Below, one piece after another: positions 11,375-23,589 of a DNA stretch of 64,000 bases (the first letter of the stretch is position 1; each line of letters begins with the position of its first letter). A model generated the notes under the pieces. The model was given only the letters and a program-made list of their open reading frames with translations. It searched no databases and was not told the origin of the DNA. Origin of the DNA: Silene latifolia (lineage: Eukaryota; Streptophyta; Magnoliopsida; Caryophyllales; Caryophyllaceae). Both the position numbers and the translations under genes were made by a program. The stretch is taken from positions 437,656,311 through 437,720,310 of the forward strand of contig NC_133538.1 of assembly GCF_048544455.1 (NCBI RefSeq), given 5' to 3'.

Positions 11375-13982
11375 CCTCCGGTTTCGTCTCCATCGGTTAT
11401 TTCGTCTGATGATGAGGCTGAGCTTGTTCAGTGGTCTATATCTTCGCTTGATCCTTTGTTATCTTTGGGCCTTCGCATCGTGAAATCTATACCTCCTAAG
11501 TGTCGGCTTGGGTTTGCTCGGGCTTTGAGGGGGGTTTTGGTTGATGTGGCTAGTTCTCCTGGTGACCTCTCCTGCTGAATTCGTTTGCTTGTGTTGCCTC
11601 TTTGTCTGCTTAGGACCTTCTCCCCTCGGAGTAATCTTCAGTGTAGGACTGTTATTAGGCGCCAGCGTCAGGAGGAGAGTATTACCAGGGCTATCCTCGC
11701 TCGGGGGGTGCCTGGGGGTGGTTTTCAGCTGTTGCGGGAGTGTTTGGATGAGGGTCCTTCTTCGTTTCATGTGGAGTAGGATCTTGATTTGAGTGAGATT
11801 AACCTCCGTCAATGTCGGCGGAAGATTTGTGATGGTCACTATACTACTGCTGTTCAGGTGCTTTCTTTCGCTGGGGTCGCCCCTTATTCCGATGCCACTC
11901 TTGTTGCCTTGCGTGAGAAGCATCCTGTCGCACCACCTCCTTCATTGCTTCCTTTGTCTAGGGCTCATCATCCTCTGGTTGCCTCTTGGACAGTGGTTTT
12001 GGATATGATTCGAAGCTTCCCACGTGGTACTTCTTGTGGGAGGGATGGTTTTCGTGCCCAACACCTTATGGACTGTTTTAGTGGCGCTGCTATGGCTATC
12101 TCTGATGATTTGATCACTTCTATTAATAGGGTGGTTAATCTTTTTCTTGAGGGCCGGTGTCCTCTTGCTCTGGGTGAGTACATTGCCAGCGCCCCTCTCA
12201 TGCCGCTTGTTAAACCAGGTGGTGGTGTTCGTCCTATTGCTGTTGGCACTGTTTGGAGACGACTTGTCTCTAAGGTTGGTGCTTTTATGGTTGGTCCTTC
12301 TTCGACTTCCTATTTTGTTGGTCTTCAGTTTGGGGTGGGTATGTCCGGTGGAGGAGAGGCTATCTTGCATGCCTTGAATCGGCTCGTTGAGGCCCGGGGT
12401 GCTGAGGTGGGACTTTCTATGTTGCTGGTTGATTTCCAGAATGCTTTCAATCTTGTTGATCGTGCGAACATTCTTCAGGAAGTCCGCCGTCGTTGCCCGG
12501 TTCTTTCCCGTTGGGTGGAGTTTTGTTATTCCAGTCCTGCCCGTCTTTTTTATGGGGAGCATTGCTTGTGGTCTTGTCAGGGTGTTTAGCAGGGTGATCC
12601 TTTGAGCCCTTTGCTTTTCGCTTTGGTTTTGCATCCCTTGGTGTGCAAAATCCGGGACTCTTTTGACCTCACTATGCAAGCATGGTACTTGGATGATGGC
12701 ACCATCGTTGGGGATACATTGGAGGTGGGGAGGGTTTTGGATTTGATTATGGCGGATGGCCCTCGTTTTGGACTGCATTTTAATGTCTCCAAGACTGAGG
12801 TGTTTTGACCTGTTAAGGATCCTTAGAGTCGGCTCCCCGGGGTTTTCCCACTTTTTATTTCTCGGCCCTTGCGTGGTGTCTCTGTTTTGGGTGGACCTGT
12901 CAGTACTTATCCTCTTTTTGGCAGTGAGATTGTGGCGAAGAGAGTGACTAAGACCATTGAGCTTATGGACTTGGTCGCGAGGATTGAGGACCCGCAATGT
13001 GAGTTGCTTCTGCTTAGAGCTTGTACTGGTATTTCTAAGCTCTATTTCTCTCTTCGTACTTGCTGCCCAGTGTTTTTGGTTCGGCCTATCTCCCTTTTGA
13101 TACTGCTCTTCGTTCCGGCTTAGAACGTATAGTCACCGCGTCTGGCCCTTGTTTTGGGGATTGGCAGTGGCGCCTTGCTATATTCCCTTTTCACCTGGGT
13201 GGTCTTGGTGTTTATGCGGCGGGAGATGTGTTACATTATGCTTTTCTTGCTTCCCGTTTGTAGTCTGCTGATTTGCAGGCTAAGATCCTACGACCCTCTG
13301 GTATTGTAGATGCTGGCCCTACTTTCGATGATGCTGCACGAGTGTTTTCTGAGACTACAGGTTCTGCTATCTTACGTAACCCTAGTGAAATTGCTGCCCC
13401 CAAACTTATGAAGAAATTGGCAGATATATATTTCGCGATGGTTACTGCTGCTTCAGAGTCTGTTTTCTCTTTGACACCTTGTCAGCTTGCTTTATGGAAG
13501 TCTCAGCAAGGTGCCCACTCCTCCGATTGGTTGCGTGCGATTCCTATCTCTGGGTTTGGTCAGACTATGAATGGGAGGACTTACCGTAGTGTGCTTGGGT
13601 ATCGACTGGGTGTTCCGTTATTCACGGTATTTAGGCCTTGTCCTGCTTGCTCTCGGGTTTTTGCTGATGATGTTTACGGGGACCACGCTATTTCTTGTAC
13701 TGGTACTCTGGGTGTTAAGCATCGGCACAACCTTGTTCGTGACACCTTATTCGACATCTGTTATTGGTCTGGTATTTCTACGGGTAAGGAGGTCGATATC
13801 GGTTTGGTTGACGGACATGGTGGCTCCCTTCGTCCTGCGGATTTGCTGCTTTATTCCTGGGACAGAGGGCGTGATGTGTGCATCGATTTGACAGGGTCTT
13901 CTCCCTTGACTCAGACTGGGATGATGGATTTTATGCCCGGCCGGGTTGTTGCAGATGCTGCTCAGCGTGCTAAGTATGGGGA
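11375..13982 (+). pseudogene. LINE copy 1, reverse transcriptase and endonuclease part (broken)
   Basis: Main coding part of LINE copy 1. The longest piece, 11789-12589, carries the front of the reverse transcriptase, including SFPRGTSCGRDGFRAQHL and the motif A block LLVDFQNAFN. A TAG replaces a Gln codon immediately before QGDP (about 12588). The piece 12602-12808 has YLDDG (motif C) and LNVSKTEVF. The piece 13273-13982 has the C-terminal zinc knuckle (CPAC...H...C), RHNLVRD, and RPAD-x14-D, the signature of a restriction-like endonuclease. The coding sequence stops abruptly at 13982 in an AAT array, losing the last ~70 residues seen in copy 2. At least four frame breaks make it non-functional. 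Confidence 0.85.
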
Positions 13983-14048
13983 TGTATGCGCAACAATAAC
14001 AATAATAATAATAATAAAAATAATAACAATAAAAATAATAAAAATAAA

Positions 14049-14083
<35 letters not shown>

Positions 14084-14241
14084 TAATAATAATAATAACA
14101 ATAATAACAATAATAACAATAATAACAATAACAATAATAACAATAACAATAATAACAACAATAACAACAATAATAATAACAATAATAACAACAATAATAA
14201 TAATAACAATAATAATAATAACAATGATAATAATAACAATG

Positions 14242-14327
<86 letters not shown>

Positions 14328-14328
14328 T
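13983..14328. repeat. (AAT)n microsatellite between two LINE segments
   Basis: About 345 bases of AAT units with AAC and AAA variants at the left and a pure run at the right. It joins the truncated LINE copy 1 to a second partial LINE segment in the same orientation. The long poly-Asn frame is an artefact. Confidence 0.92.
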
Positions 14329-14540
14329 GGCAGTGGCGCCTTGCTACATTCTCTTTTCATCTTGGTGGTCTTGGTGTCTATGCGGCGGGAGATGTTTTAC
14401 ACTATGCTTTTATTGCGTCCCGTTTGCAGTCTACTAATTTGCAGGCTAAGCTCCTCGGACCCTCTGGTATTGTAGATGCTGGCCCTGCTTTCGACGATGT
14501 CGCACGAGTGTTTTCTGCGACTACAGGTTCTGCTATCTTA
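14329..14540 (+). pseudogene. Second partial LINE segment (copy 1b)
   Basis: This segment repeats the coding stretch seen at about 13156-13370 of copy 1 (WQWRLATFSFHLGGLGVYAA). It differs by many substitutions and lacks the stop that copy 1 has after its ASRL. It begins directly after the AAT array and is cut at 14540 by the terminal base of element F. It may be a separate 5'-truncated insertion into the array or a rearranged piece; its continuation lies outside this window. Confidence 0.75.
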
Positions 14541-15793
14541 TGTGGGGATTTGAATGTAATCCACGGGTTGAAAATCGTTTGGAGTCGCCGCCAAATTTCA
14601 GGAAATTTGAGAATCATTTTGAAAAACGAGATTTGAGTTCGTTGTTGAAAGTACGTGGTGGGAAGTTCGTTAATAAAACACCTACCCCCGCCCGTTGCAA
14701 TAACGGTCTCTACTTGGGATTATGATGGCTAATTGGACAAGACTACGATTGTTGTATGAGAGTGCAAAACACCATTTTAAACCTATCATGTGATCTTTGT
14801 TTTTAATCCTTTAATGCATCTAATCTACTTTGTCCAAGTGATTTAGCATGTGAGGTTGATTTGAACTATACTAACAAGCATTCCCAAACATGGCTTAGAT
14901 GGGGGTGGGGGAGCCGTTGGGGAGCTAAACTATTACAACCCAAACGATTCTCGTCGGCTCGATTTGCAAACAATTGAATTAAAGATACAACTCGATCTAA
15001 ATACAATTGCTAAAATATGACATTTGACACACGACACAAACTAGCCTACTTAGCCCTTGAAATTCGTGCCATATGGTGAGGCCACGGCTCATATGGACTT
15101 CGTCATTGGCCTCATCATCGTTTTGTGCACTTGCTTCGATTTAATTGATTAAATACTTCAATTTAACCAACTAAAACAAAGGTTTATAAAATCATTTTGA
15201 CTCAAAATAAAGGACTAACTAGACCCATATTTAAAGTACAAATTACATTGCTTGAAATGAATTAGAATAATTACAACGATTAAATTACAATAACAATTGA
15301 AATAAAACCGCAATAATTAAATAAAACCAAACAAACCGAACCAAAGTGGCACGAAGGCCGAGACAAATGGGCACAGAGGCCGAGGCATCACACGGCCAAA
15401 ACGGGTGGTCAATGTTGACTATTCTAGTCATCGAGTGTCATGAATCGGATGCTAAGCATGCGCGATTCAACTAGCGAGAAATCGTCATAAGATAAGATGA
15501 ATTCATTTAAACTTTTAAAAAAATTCATTTAAAATCATAGGTCGGGTTTTGTATGACCTATGAATATTTAATTCAATTAACATGCTTTCTACATATTGAT
15601 TTGGCCAAATTGTGATTTAACACTGATAAACGATACAAATAAACATACATGTATCATAAATCAAATGAAACAAATCTAACAAGTTGTGATTTAACAACGA
15701 TAAATGATACAAATAAAACTAGAACAAATCATTAAACATGTAAATTAAACTAATTACTTCGTAATTAAAATTTAAACAAATGCAAATCATGTG

Positions 15794-18286
15794 TGTAACA
15801 CCCCCATTTATTCAGGAGCCTTTAGCTAGGCCTCCCAAGTAAATGAGACCGTTACCATCTCGGTTTCCTGAGGTAGTGAATAACAAAGTAGAACAAACCA
15901 AAGTAATTTAGATAAAATTTAGCGATTACATGTTCTTTACAAATTAACAACCTAAAAAGTCAATATAAATTTAATTACAACTCGTAGCGGAAATAAATAA
16001 AGTGATTAATAAACAATATGATCTAGACTTCTAGGTAGACTGGACGAGTCCTCACGCATCCGCATAAGCTCCCAAGTCATCTAATCTTAAGCACCTGAAA
16101 AAATGCTCCCCATTTATGGTTCATCACAGGTATTCACGAATACACGGTCAACCACAAGGTTGAGTAGGATAAGAATCTCAAGACAGATAATATAAATATT
16201 ACAAAGATTCAACCACAAATGCCAAATCAACTATTCGCATAATTCAACCCTCAACCTCCCATTGAGTCACAATTCAGCCCTCAACCTCCAGTTGAGTAGA
16301 CACACCAGAGACAGATCTACAAAACTAGCATGGGGACTTACACCACCGCGAAGGTATTATACGGTGTCTGCCAGTAAGTTTATAATTCATCACCCGAAGG
16401 CTATTACCATGATGTCTGCTAGGCTAAACCTGATATCCAACCAATTATCAAACCAACTGTAGCAACAACAATGGCTACTTACCACACTGACTCAGGAATA
16501 ACCAATACAACCGCTTTTAATCACAATATGCAAGATATGCAATAATATAATAATCCAAACAATTCAATCCACAACATCCAATTAAATGACAAATAATAAG
16601 TCTAGTAGAATCGTTATCCTACCTGGCAAGCAAATACTCTGTATACAGCAATCCAATAGGTAGAAATCCAAATAAAGCTTCTCAACAATTCTGTCACCTA
16701 ACATAAATAATTATTCCATTATTATTATTATTTATACTTTATTTATATTTCATTAATAATTATCATATTTATTCATAATTCATTATTATTAATTATTATG
16801 ATATACGAAAACTCGGGTCAACTCAACTTAGAACCCGACTCACAAATATTACTAATTAACTAATTAATTATCCCGACTCAACTAATTAATCAATCCCGAC
16901 TCAACTTGAACCCAAAGTCACATAATCACCTAAACTCGTTCACCAACCCGTGTCAAAACCCGCAAACCCCATACCCATACCCAACAAACACAATTCAACC
17001 CGTATTCACACCTCCCTTAAACAAACCACGAAACTCGCCCAACCACCTCTGCCCCCTGCCCCACCATGAGTCACCACTGCCACCTACCCCTGCCACCGCC
17101 TAAACACCAGCAACAACAACCTTAATCATCCACTATAAAATGCCCTAGCAACCCAACTGACAAAATCAAACAATACTCACAACCCACCTAAACCACGCCC
17201 CTTCTTACCCGTTTTATACCACCTTACCATCACCTATTCCATCACCCACGACCACCACCCAACTCTCCTCTCAACCCTCGACAAAAGCCACCCTAGTTCA
17301 GGCCACCAACAACCACCACCCCCCCGAAATCAGCCCCCAGAACACGAGTTAATCCCCTGTTTTACGACACCCAACCACCGTGTTTAAAACACCACACCAC
17401 GACCAACACCAGACCCCACACCTCCACTGACCACCACCATAGACACCCTTGCTCCACGGCGGTTCCAATGGTACCATTCAACCTCAGTCACGGTCACAAA
17501 CACGGCTATGGCGTTCGTCTTAACACGGTCACATACAAACACTATTACTTCCCCTATTTTCGCGTTTTTACCGCCACCACTGCCACAAGCCGCCAAATTC
17601 GACCACCACGACACCACCACGGTGGTCGAATCCTCCCCTAACGGCCAACCAACCCTAACCCAGGTAACAATGGTCATGATTAAGGGTTCAATTACCCAAT
17701 TAATTACCCTATTTCCCCTTTGTAACCACCCACAAAAACCGCCTGTCTTTCCCCCTTTTCCGTCGGTCAACGGTGGGTCAGGTCAAACCTTGGTGATCCA
17801 GGTCACGGTGATGGTCTTAGTTCGTCATACGGGGGTCTAGTTTACGAGTTATTTTCGTCTTAAGGTGAGTATGTTAAGAGACGATAGAAAATTACCTTGT
17901 GACGGTCTCCTAGCTAGAGTTCTCGTCTTTATCCTCCTAGATCTCGTCTCCTTTATTTGATGGGTAATTCTCAGATTTATTTGTGAATAAGAATTAGGGT
18001 AGAGGTCTATGGTGGGTATTTATAGTAAGATTAGAATGTATGGTACTTCTATTAGGAAACTAGCTTAATACAATTAAATTACAAAATCCCGACTTCACTC
18101 AACCAACTTATGTTACACGAGTACCCACCACGCTCGGCCCAATTCAACACTTCTCGACTCCTTCATTACGTCACTTCATTATTCCGTCCTTTAATTACAT
18201 TATCAATATAAACTTTGTAATTAATTATTATTATTAATAACGCGTAAATTATTAATATCAAATCTATTAAATTAAGGGGTATCATA
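15794..18286 (-). repeat. LTR of element B (3' LTR in element sense)
   Basis: 2493 bp starting TGTAACACCCCC. The inner end reads GGGGTATCATA instead of the usual GGGGTATTACA. A minus-strand TATA box (CTATAAATACC) lies at 18015-18025. Confidence 0.85.
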
Positions 18287-20213
18287 GTCTTCCCCCCTTA
18301 AAATGAACTTCATCCCGAAGTTCACCCAAAAATGCTACAACAGCCTCATGAAACCATCATACATCTGAATGCCATTTCATCTCATTATCATTTCATCACA
18401 ATTAACACACTTAATCATTATCAAACCATATCATACTTATCAAAATGTATCACAAAATAAACTTAAAACATGAGGTGTCACATTCTACCCTCCAAAAAAT
18501 AAACTTCGTCCTGAAGTTTAATAACACAGTTAATGCTCTACTCACTTAAACCACGCATTGCATTGCTCAAGTAGGGACAAAAACTAAAACAGATAACACA
18601 AACAAAAGCATTAAGATTGAGAACACCAACACCATAACATAACATCATAAAATTTCAAAACGCCACAACCACTGAGATTGCATCGTAAAATTTCAAAACG
18701 CACACAACCACAGAGATTTTACAATCCTAACCTTCTTAAAATTAAGGTTACGTCCTCGTAACCTTGACCATAACCAAGGTACTACACTGTATAACTACCA
18801 ATCAGATAAGGATAACAAAGTTTACAGACTATAACAAAATTTATCACGAGCCTCTATTTGCACTATTATAGAACAACAGTTACTCATTTTGACATAAATC
18901 GTAGCACACTTCAAAACCCCACATGTACCATCTTCGAGTTACGCGTATAAAATGAACCTTACAATCAAAACAAGGTGTAGTCAATTGTATCCTATCTTAC
19001 CTCTCCTTTGGTTCCCCTATCGTCACTCCTACATCTCAACTATCATAGTTTAAGAATTGATAAAGCAATTATATTGAACTTTTGGTAAAACTCGCGTTTT
19101 CAGAAATCAAATAAAGTTAAGCGGTAACTTTCAAAAATCACCATTAAATAATCGTTAAATTTTTCTTTGGGTTTTTATACTTTCCAGAAAATGTAGAGAG
19201 TTTACAAATCGTGAGAAAAAGAATCAAATACAAAACTCGAACAACCATTTTATAAACATTTTTACAATCCAGTTTGTCCAAACAAAAACTGATCCGCAAT
19301 TTGTCAAAAACTTGGGTCATCTTGTAAAAATCACTATTAATTGTCAAAAATTTATCTTGAAACGTGGTTTATCAATTTGAAAACATATTTAAATCTTTTA
19401 AAAAGTGGAGTTAGAACTAAGCAAAAATCTTAAGTACGAATTCAATGGGAAATTTTAGAAAATCGTTTGTCGAAAACTTAACCGTACAGAAATATTCTGA
19501 CCACTGTCCACTAAACTATTTATTTCTCCCAAACCGTAAACCTTTTAAACATGAGACAAACTAAATCAAATAGGGGTAAAATCTGACAAAATAAAGTTCA
19601 GCTCAAGGTTCCTTTTTACTAGGTCATAATCTCATATTAACACCCTCTTATACATGTATCAACATAACTTTGTCATCATACTTCTCACACGACTAGCAGC
19701 TACTCTAAAGCATCCCTATTACAAGTTTAATCATTTCATAATATTAAAAATAACTTGGTTTCAGGATTCATATAACCGCATATCGCTAGACATGATACTA
19801 CTATAACATCCAACCACATAATCAATATCAATTCACAACTACTTTTATGCTTGTGATCAAAACAATTTAACATCAAATCCTCGTTTCATCCATCAAACAA
19901 TATCATCTCCCATCTGATGGCAAAGCCAACAATCATTCACAATACTTACCGTAATCTATCTTTCCTGTAACAATGTTAGTAACTTCATATCAAATATCCT
20001 CTAAAATATATATCATTATAACTATCCCATACTCTCAAGTATTCTCACAGGGTTCCCGGTTCAAAACTGAGAGGACCATGGTACGAATTAAGGGCGCCTT
20101 CTTAAACGCACTTAGAGGGGTACCTAACAGTTCCTACCCGGGGTTCATTTTATTTAGACACTTCCTAAGTTCATTATTATTCATTAGTTAGGCATGAGGA
20201 TCATTTTGCTCTG
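18287..20213 (-). mobile_element. Internal region of element B, non-coding
   Basis: It begins with the polypurine tract at 18287-18303. It contains inverted repeats near 18304-18322, 18502-18520 and 18744-18765 that match those in element D and chromovirus E. It ends in the leader sequence, but the primer-binding site is cut to GCTCTG (about 20208-20213) by the rearrangement at the next LTR. No gag or pol is present. Confidence 0.75.
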
Positions 20214-22735
20214 TAAATGGGGGTGTTACATCTCGGTTTCCCGAGGTAGTGAATAACAAAGTACAACAAACTAAAGTAATTTAGATAAAATTTAGCGATT
20301 ACATGTTCTTTACAAATTAACCAACTCAAAATTCAATATAAATTTAATTACAACTCATAGCGGAAATAAATAAAGTGATTAATAAACAATATGATCTAGA
20401 CTTCTAGGTAGACTGGCCGAGTCCTCATGCATCCCCATAAGCTCCCAAGTCAGCTAATCTTAAGCACCTGCAAATCTGCTCCCCATTTATGGTTCATCAT
20501 AGGTGTTCACGAATACACGGTCAACCACAAGGTTGAGTAGGATAAAAATCTCAAGCCAGATAATATAAATAGTATAAAGATTCAACCACTAATGCCAAAT
20601 CAACTATTCTGATAAGTCAACCCTCAACCTCCCGTTGAGTCACAATTCAGCCCTCAACCTCCAGTTGAGTAGACACAACAGAGACAGATCTACAAAACCA
20701 GCATGGGGCCTTACACCACCGCGAAGGTATTAAACGGTGTCTGCTAGTAAGTTTATAATACATCACCCGAAGGCTGTTACCATGATGTCTCCCTCAGCCA
20801 GTAAGTTTATATCACATCACCCGAAGGCTCTTACCATGATGTCTGTCAGGCTAAACCTGATATCCAACCCATTATCAAACCAACTGTAGCAACAACAATG
20901 GCTACCTACCACACTGACTCAGGAATAACCAATACAACCGCTTTTAATCACAATATCCAAGATATGGAATAAACCAATAATCCAAACAATTCAATCCACA
21001 ACATCAAATTAAATGACAAATAATAAGTCTAGTAGAATCGTTATCCTACCCGGCAAGCAAATACTCCATATACACCAATCCAATAAGTAGAAATCCAAAT
21101 AAAGTTTCTCAACAATTCCGTCACCTAGCATAAATAATTATTCCATTATTATTATTATTATTATTATTTATACTTTATTTATATTTCATTATTAATTATC
21201 ATATTTATTCATAATTCATTATTATTAATTATTATGATATACGAAAACCCGGGTCAACTCAACTTAGAACCCGACTCACAAATATTACTAATTAATTAAT
21301 TAATTATACCGACTCAACAAATTAATCAATCCCGACTCAACTTGAACCCCAAGTCACATAATCACCTAAACCCATTCATCAACCCGTGTCAAAACCCGCA
21401 AACCCCATACCCATACCCAACAAACACAATTCAACCCGTATTCACACCTCCCTTAAACAACCCACGAAACTCACCCAACCACCTCTGCCACCTGCCCCAC
21501 CGTGAGTCACCACTGCCACCTACCCTACCACCGCCTAAACACCAGCAACAACAACCTTACTCATCCACTATAAAACGCCCTAGCAACCAAACTCGCAACA
21601 TCAAACAATACTCACAACCCACCTAAACCACGCCCCTTCTTACCCGTTTTATACCACCCTACCACCACCTATTCCAGCACCCACGACCACCACCCAACTC
21701 TCATCTCAACCCTCGACAATAGCCACCAAAAAAACCCTAGTTTAGGCCATAAACAACCACCAAACCCCCCCGAAACCAGCCTCCAGAACACGGGTTAATC
21801 CCCTATTTTACGACACCCAACCACCGTGTTTAAAACACCACACCACGACCAACACCTGACCCCACACCTCCACTGACCACCACCATAGACACCATTTGTA
21901 CATGGCGGTTCCAATGGTACCATCCAACCTCAGTCACGGTCACAAACACGGCTATGGCGTTCGTCTTAAGACGGTCACATACAAACACTATTTCTTCCCC
22001 TGTTTTCGCGTTTTTACCGCCGCCACCGCCACAAGCCACCAGGTCCGACCACCACCACGGTGGTCGACTCCTCCCCCCCACGACCAACCAACCCTAACCC
22101 AGGTAACAATGGTCACGATTAGGGGTTCAATTACCCAATTAATTACCTGATTTCCCCTTTATAACCACCCACGAAAACCGCTTGTCTTTCCCCCTTTCCC
22201 TTCGGTCAACGGTGGTCAGCGGTGGGTCAGGTCAAACCTTGGTGATCCACGGTCAAGTTGATGGTCTTAGTTCGTCATACGGTGGTCTAGTTTATGAATT
22301 ATATTCGTCTTAAGGTGAGTATGTTAAGAGATGATAGAAAATTACCTTGTGACGGTCTCCTAGCTAGAATTCTCTTCTTTCTCCTCCTAGATCTCGTCTT
22401 CTTTATTTGATGAGTAATTCTTTGATTTATTTGTGAATAAGAATTAGGGTAGAGGTCTATGGTGGGTATTTATGGTAAGATTAGAAGGTATGGTACTTCT
22501 ATTAGGAAACTAGCTTAATACAATTAAATGACGAAATCCCAACTTCACTCAACCAACTCATGTTATACCAGTAGCCCACCACACTCGGCCCAATTCAACA
22601 CTTCCCGACTCCTTCATTACGTCACTTCATTATTCCGTCCTTTAATTATATTATAAATATAAACTGTTGTAATTAATTATTATTAATAATGCGTAAATTA
22701 TTAATATCAAATCTACTAAATTACGGGGTATTACA
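20214..22735 (-). repeat. LTR of element B (5' LTR in element sense), rearranged end
   Basis: The outer 17 bases of this LTR (20214-20230) are present in inverted orientation, and the adjoining ~55 bases of LTR plus part of the primer-binding site are missing. The rest matches 15794-18286 closely. It ends GGGGTATTACA at 22735, directly followed by the TSD. Confidence 0.85.
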
Positions 22736-23581
22736 ATGTGAGAAAGAAATAAACTAACTAAAATTTCATTTTAATCAATTTAAAACATGTTATAGTCATA
22801 CAATTAACAAATTATTTCATTTTATAATTTAAACATGATAATTATTCTAACTAAATATGTTATCGTCATAAATTGAAAGACAAGCATATGATTAACTAAT
22901 TCTAACAACAATTAATCCGCATTATTAACAACAAATAATTACAAAACATTAACTAATGAAACGATAATTAAAAGACGATAAAAAGCAAACAAAAAGGCCC
23001 TTAGGCCGTGACATACACGAGAAAAAGGAAGGAATTGATACGGGATTTTGTGCACCCTCAACTTACATGTAGACTTGGACACCATTCGGGATCCCGTATG
23101 TAAGTGTTGCTTAGAAGACGTGTCTTCGATGATTGTAAAACAAATATCCAAACAATTTAACAAAATCAATTTCGAAAAACAAAAATAATTTCTCGCATAA
23201 AAGGCACTTCGTGCAGCGATTTTCAAACGAAGATTGTGACTTCGTTTTTTACTCAAATTTAAATCCGAAAGATGTTATGGAATCCTTAAAATCCAAAGAT
23301 TCAAACTTTATCAAAAAAAAAAACAGAAGTAAAAACGGTTAAAACATGACTCAAAACGAACGAGAACAGGTGCTGTACAGAACGCGAGAGAACACGAATA
23401 AGAGAGCAAATCGATGCTCTAATGTTCGTCTAATCTCTTGTGTGAACCTTTTGCTTTGTATCTGGGTATGAGAGAAGTTTAGGGTTGCTTTTTTACGTGA
23501 GAAAGGAAGGCAATTTCTAGGCTTTCGAGTGCTCTCAAAACCGTGTTGTTTGGTCCCTCTTTTCGGTGTTCATGTGTGTGG

Positions 23582-23589
23582 TTTATATA
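23582..23589 (-). promoter_or_regulatory. TATA box in LTR of element F
   Basis: Minus-strand TATATAAA in the context CCTATATAAACC, in the LTR orientation expected from the polypurine tract. It probably marks the start of transcription of F; no start site can be read directly. Confidence 0.55.

Larger units (their letters stand above)
15794..22735 (-). mobile_element. Non-autonomous LTR retrotransposon B, in the LTR of F
   Basis: A 6.9-kb minus-strand LTR element flanked by the perfect TSD ATGTG (15789-15793 and 22736-22740). Its LTRs are 15794-18286 and 20214-22735. The internal 18287-20213 is non-coding, with the same polypurine tract, GAACTTC/GAAGTTC and GGTTACG/CGTAACC inverted repeats and leader as elements A and D. 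It is a sister subfamily of A and D. Proline- and asparagine-rich frames present in both LTRs have no recognisable function. Confidence 0.88.

Noticed and set aside
13962-14360. Long poly-Asn, poly-Ile, poly-Leu and poly-Tyr open frames in several places
   Set aside because: They are six-frame readings of AAT/ATT microsatellites. The same array is open in several frames and has no gene context.
16906-17103. Pro/Asn-rich frames conserved at 16906-17103 and 21342-21626
   Set aside because: Both are the same LTR region of element B. The reading is low-complexity and is not maintained in LTRs of A or D.
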